A stretch of 64,000 nucleotides of DNA, from the NCBI GenBank assembly GCA_030386875.1, contig CM059564.1, forward strand, positions 47,202,075 through 47,266,074, read 5' to 3'. Numbering within the stretch: position 1 is the first letter of the stretch; the number at the start of each line of letters is the position of its first letter. The stretch comes from Morinoia aosen (Eukaryota > Arthropoda > Malacostraca > Amphipoda > Talitridae). The notes beneath the pieces were generated by a model. It saw only the letters and a list, made by a program, of their open reading frames with translations. It was not told the DNA's origin and ran no database searches. Shown here piece after piece: positions 61,018 through 64,000 of this stretch. Both the position numbers and the translations under genes were made by a program.

Positions 61018-61151
61018 CGCGATGAGCATGATTGAGAGTTTCACAAAGTGTATAACTACAGATAACCAATAAATGTACGAGGAGCTCACGAGATTCGAAC
61101 TCAGGACTTAAATTCATCGCACCAGAACGCTATCGATCGCGCTACCGACCA
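61018..61151 (-). mobile_element. tRNA-related SINE-like element
   Basis: Read on the minus strand from 61151, the sequence has a tRNA layout: an A-box-like TAGCGCGATCG (61144-61134) with a good 4-bp D stem (GCGC/GCGT), and a B box GAGTTCGAATC (within 61089-61102) about 44 bases later, as in a true tRNA. The acceptor and anticodon stems pair poorly, so it is not a working tRNA gene. It continues into a body (TTGGTTATCTGTAGTTATAC down to about 61018) that equals the 55-bp unit of the array at 61282-61735. A tRNA head joined to an unrelated body is the layout of a SINE. Confidence 0.6.
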
Positions 61152-61281
61152 CCCAAAAGGTGATCGAAGCACAATGAAAGCAATCTTGGCACAGTGAAAG
61201 CAGGCACGCACTTGGCCCGACAGATATATTTTTTTATTTTACTTAAGTATCGAGAGTTCAAAGTCAAGTCACCCCCCAGAA
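61152..61281. other. Spacer between SINE-like head and the array
   Basis: AGCACAATGAAAGCAATCTTGG is followed by a near copy GCACAGTGAAAGCAGGC (about 61171 and 61193). A T-rich stretch follows at 61228-61245. Confidence 0.6.
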
Positions 61282-61735
61282 AGCGATGAGCGTGATTGAG
61301 AGTTTCTCAAAGTGTATATCTACAAATAACCATTCAAGCGATGAGCGTGATTGAGAGTTTCACAAAGTGTATAACTACAGATAACCATTCAAGCGATGAG
61401 CGTGATTGAGAGTTTCACAAAGTGTATAACTACAAATAACCATTCAAGCGATGAGCATGATTGAGAGTTTCACAAAGTGTATAACTACAAATAACCATTC
61501 AAGCGATGAGCGTGATTGAGAGTTTCACAAAGTGTATAACTACAGATAACCATTCAAGCGATGAGCGTGATTGAGAGTTTCACAAAGTGTATAACTACAA
61601 ATAACCATTCAAGCGATGAGCGTGATTGAGAGTTTCACAAAGTGTATAACTACAGATAACCATTCAAGCGATGAGCGTGATTGAGAGTTTCTCAAAGTGT
61701 ATAACTTTTTAAACTGTAAAACCTTTCAAGCGATG
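61282..61735. repeat. 55-bp tandem array, 8 units, matching the SINE-like body
   Basis: AAGCGATGAGCGTGATTGAG starts at 61282, 61336, 61391, 61446, 61501, 61556, 61611 and 61666, spaced 54-55 bases. Units differ at only a few positions (CAGATAAC versus CAAATAAC, TTTCAC versus TTTCTC). The last unit is broken by a TTTTTAAACTG insertion, and a diverged fragment (CAAGCGATGGTCATGA) follows at 61725. The same unit without neighbours occurs at 61018-61067. Confidence 0.97.
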
Positions 61736-64000
61736 GTCATGACTGAGGGAAACTATTAGCCCAAACTATAATACTCTTAATATAAATTGTTGAATATGTG
61801 CCCTAGTGAGCAATGTGATAACCTTTTCTCGAGCAACTGCTCTGTTCACAAACAGATGGTATTCTCCTAGACAAACTTTGAGAGACGTCTATGTATCTTC
61901 CTCCTAGAATATGGAGGTAACTACGATGAACCAGAAGCATGAAAGTAAATTCGATGACGGAAGCTCGTACGTCTGATATGTGATAGGAAAGGGATTTTTC
62001 TTTAATGCTACAATGAATGTTTAGAGACGATGTGGAAGAAATATGAGAACCGTCCACTAATGCATGGTAGTCGTCAGTGAATGTTTAGATAGATTATTAT
62101 TAAACACAGAATGTTTAGATAGATTATTTTTTTGACACAAAAAGTTGAGATGGAATAAAGTATGCAACGATGCATGCTACGTAGAGAGCGTTAGTTTAAA
62201 ATCATGTCTTCTTCAATTGTATTCAAAATGCAATTTAAGCTGGCACAGAAAGTGTTGTGAAGTTTTTAAATATTCCTGTCTCACGTTATTTCCTGTTGAC
62301 TCTCTATATATGTTTGTTCTCTATTCAATTCAAATTAAACTTAGCCAGACCGCTCGTTACTCTCCATGTATGTTTAGCGGGCGTGCATTTGCTCGACCCG
62401 TTACATTAACTATGGTTTAAATTAACTTTTCCATTTAAGGTTGAACTCACACAGTAATTAGTGTGCTGTATGTGCCGTAGAATTGATGAGCATCCTTATT
62501 ATATTTACTTAAATTCCTCTCGCTTTTAGTTTCAAAAATTTAAATCTAGATTTGGTACGATTGCACATCAGGTCTCCTCAGACGCATCTGACTCCACCAA
62601 GGCTAATCGTATGGGCAATAGAGTAAAATAATAGTACGCATTTGATTAGACATATATAACAATGCATCTGACTTATTTATTAAAGGCAGGACTGATGTAT
62701 TTCTTAGTACCAAGAGTAACTTTAGGCGTTTCTTTTAGCCATACGAACATGTAACCGTGATTCTTTTGTCATGTCTTACAAGCAAGGCTGACGTTCAAAG
62801 CCATCTCTAATTTCCCAAATTACGTCTGTGATAATTCCCCCTCCCTCTTCTCTCTCGCCTGTAATTTCCATCGCGTCCAGCAACACGAGAGAAACAAAGT
62901 GCACATCTGCATTCATGATTCACGCCTCTGGTGTCGTCTTTTAATCCCGCTAAATTTTCAAAGGACAGATCCGTTGGCGTCACGAACTCACCTCACAGCT
63001 CACAGCGCTTGGATCCTCTGGGCATCGCTGTATCCTGCTGATGACAGTCCTGCTGGATTTTGCAGTGCTTCCCCAAATTTGAATATGATATGCGTGACTT
63101 CAATCTGTATCACTGAATTCCCTGCCTGATGTGCACGGCGTGAAGCTTTTGGTTATCAGCGGCCTTCCGTACGACAACACCGCGCTTGGCTCCCTATGGA
63201 ACGGCCGAGTTTTGCCATGATTTGCCCTCTTTGGTTGCTTCGGAAGCCCCTTATCTCTCCTGCAGCTTCAGAGATTTCGCCTCTCTTATGATGGATCAGC
63301 AACGCAATTGTGCTAGGAATGCGAAATTCAAAACTTTTCACAAGATTCGAAGTGAGGCGAGCTCAATTTTCTCTTTCTCGGTAGTTCACCTCCTAGTTTT
63401 GTCAATTCTTAGTTAAAGATTTACTTGCAACAGGCAGAGTGTGGTTCATGTTTCGTATTTTTGGGCTTAGAAAATTTGTGTTCAATCTTGAATGAGCGCT
63501 TTATTTTGGTGAAGCGGTGGGCTTGAGTCTTAAAGAGTGTAGGAAATTTTAGTGGGGGGAGTATCATGGTGCATTATATATTTTTTGGTTCAGATGCGGT
63601 TGAGTATTGTACGAGTCATAATCAGCAAGATTTGTTGTTGTGATGGTTCAATTGGAAATTTAATTCTTTTTACCGAGCTTGTGAAATACAACTATCTAAT
63701 GCATTCTAAATTTCAAGTTAAATGCTTTGAATTCTATTTAAATGAACCTCATTTTTTTCTTGACGAGTGTTGCATATAGAGCACACTGGCACTGGTGTAT
63801 GTATCTCAAAGAACTCCTAATGAGATCCTAATAGGGAATAAAGTTTAATTATAAATGAATATATAGATTTTTATGACACAATTCGATATTTTCAATCCGT
63901 GTAATTAAAATTGGTCTCATCTGTTCTTCCCCTTTGATAAACCTGGGAATGCAAAAATATGATATTTCACGTTTTAAAAAGTAATAACACCCATCAAAAT
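61736..64000. other. Unique AT-rich sequence
   Basis: GAATGTTTAGATAGATTATT is duplicated at about 62080 and 62110. 62880-63340 is more balanced in composition, with overlapping frames on both strands that match nothing known. No gene recognised to the end of the window. Confidence 0.5.

Noticed and set aside
61089-61151. Functional tRNA gene
   Set aside because: The A and B boxes and the D stem are present, but the acceptor and anticodon stems do not pair and no anticodon can be placed with confidence.

Overview
The window looks like non-coding DNA from a large, AT-rich animal genome, most likely an arthropod; I cannot name the species. Base composition is AT-rich (about 60-65 % A+T by eye). 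No open frame longer than about 165 codons lies outside tandem repeats. There is no rRNA, no intact tRNA, no CRISPR array and no bacterial gene organisation. I recognise no host protein-coding gene. The stretch is therefore either intergenic or inside a very long intron.

Mobile DNA: (1) an internally deleted mariner transposon with both inverted ends and pieces of its transposase (34239-34975); (2) two copies of a short inverted-repeat element ending in CAGTATGTCCCAC (3748-3925 and 6448-6643); (3) two copies of a second short element starting CAGGGTG/CAGGGCG (6152-6397 and 14585-14822); (4) two copies of a roughly 110-bp foldback element carrying TTTTTCACCGCC and GCATGC (14821-14932 and 38411-38520), one of them abutting or nested in element (3); (5) two weaker hAT-like remnants (36773-36997, 59933-60048), a 77-bp CAGGGTG-ended element (8599-8675), and a long hairpin (15674-15830); (6) a tRNA-related SINE-like piece (61018-61151) whose body matches a 55-bp tandem array beside it.

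Tandem repeats: about twenty separate local arrays with unrelated units are scattered from 4.8 to 61.7 kb. Their unit lengths are roughly 15, 19, 27, 30, 31, 33, 37, 43, 44, 55, 58/62, 62, 70, 73, 105 and 133 bp, plus several two-copy duplications. By hand count they fill about 5-6 kb. Several have units divisible by three, or drift through all three frames, and so produce long but spurious open frames on one or both strands (11990-12450, 20250-20440, 53641-53760, 53971-54325). The G-rich 19-bp array at 11990-12450 has a 95-bp higher-order period and is followed by a four-run C tract.

The rest is unique AT-rich sequence with a few islands of more balanced composition (for example 13800-14330, 24640-24785, 31205-31400, 32600-32960, 48880-49100, 59280-59420) that could be regulatory elements or small exons. 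Two places show duplicated exon-like reading frames without a recognised family (13423-13788 and 44471-45113). I found no convincing new gene system. The most informative content is the set of paired short elements and the dense field of locally generated repeats.
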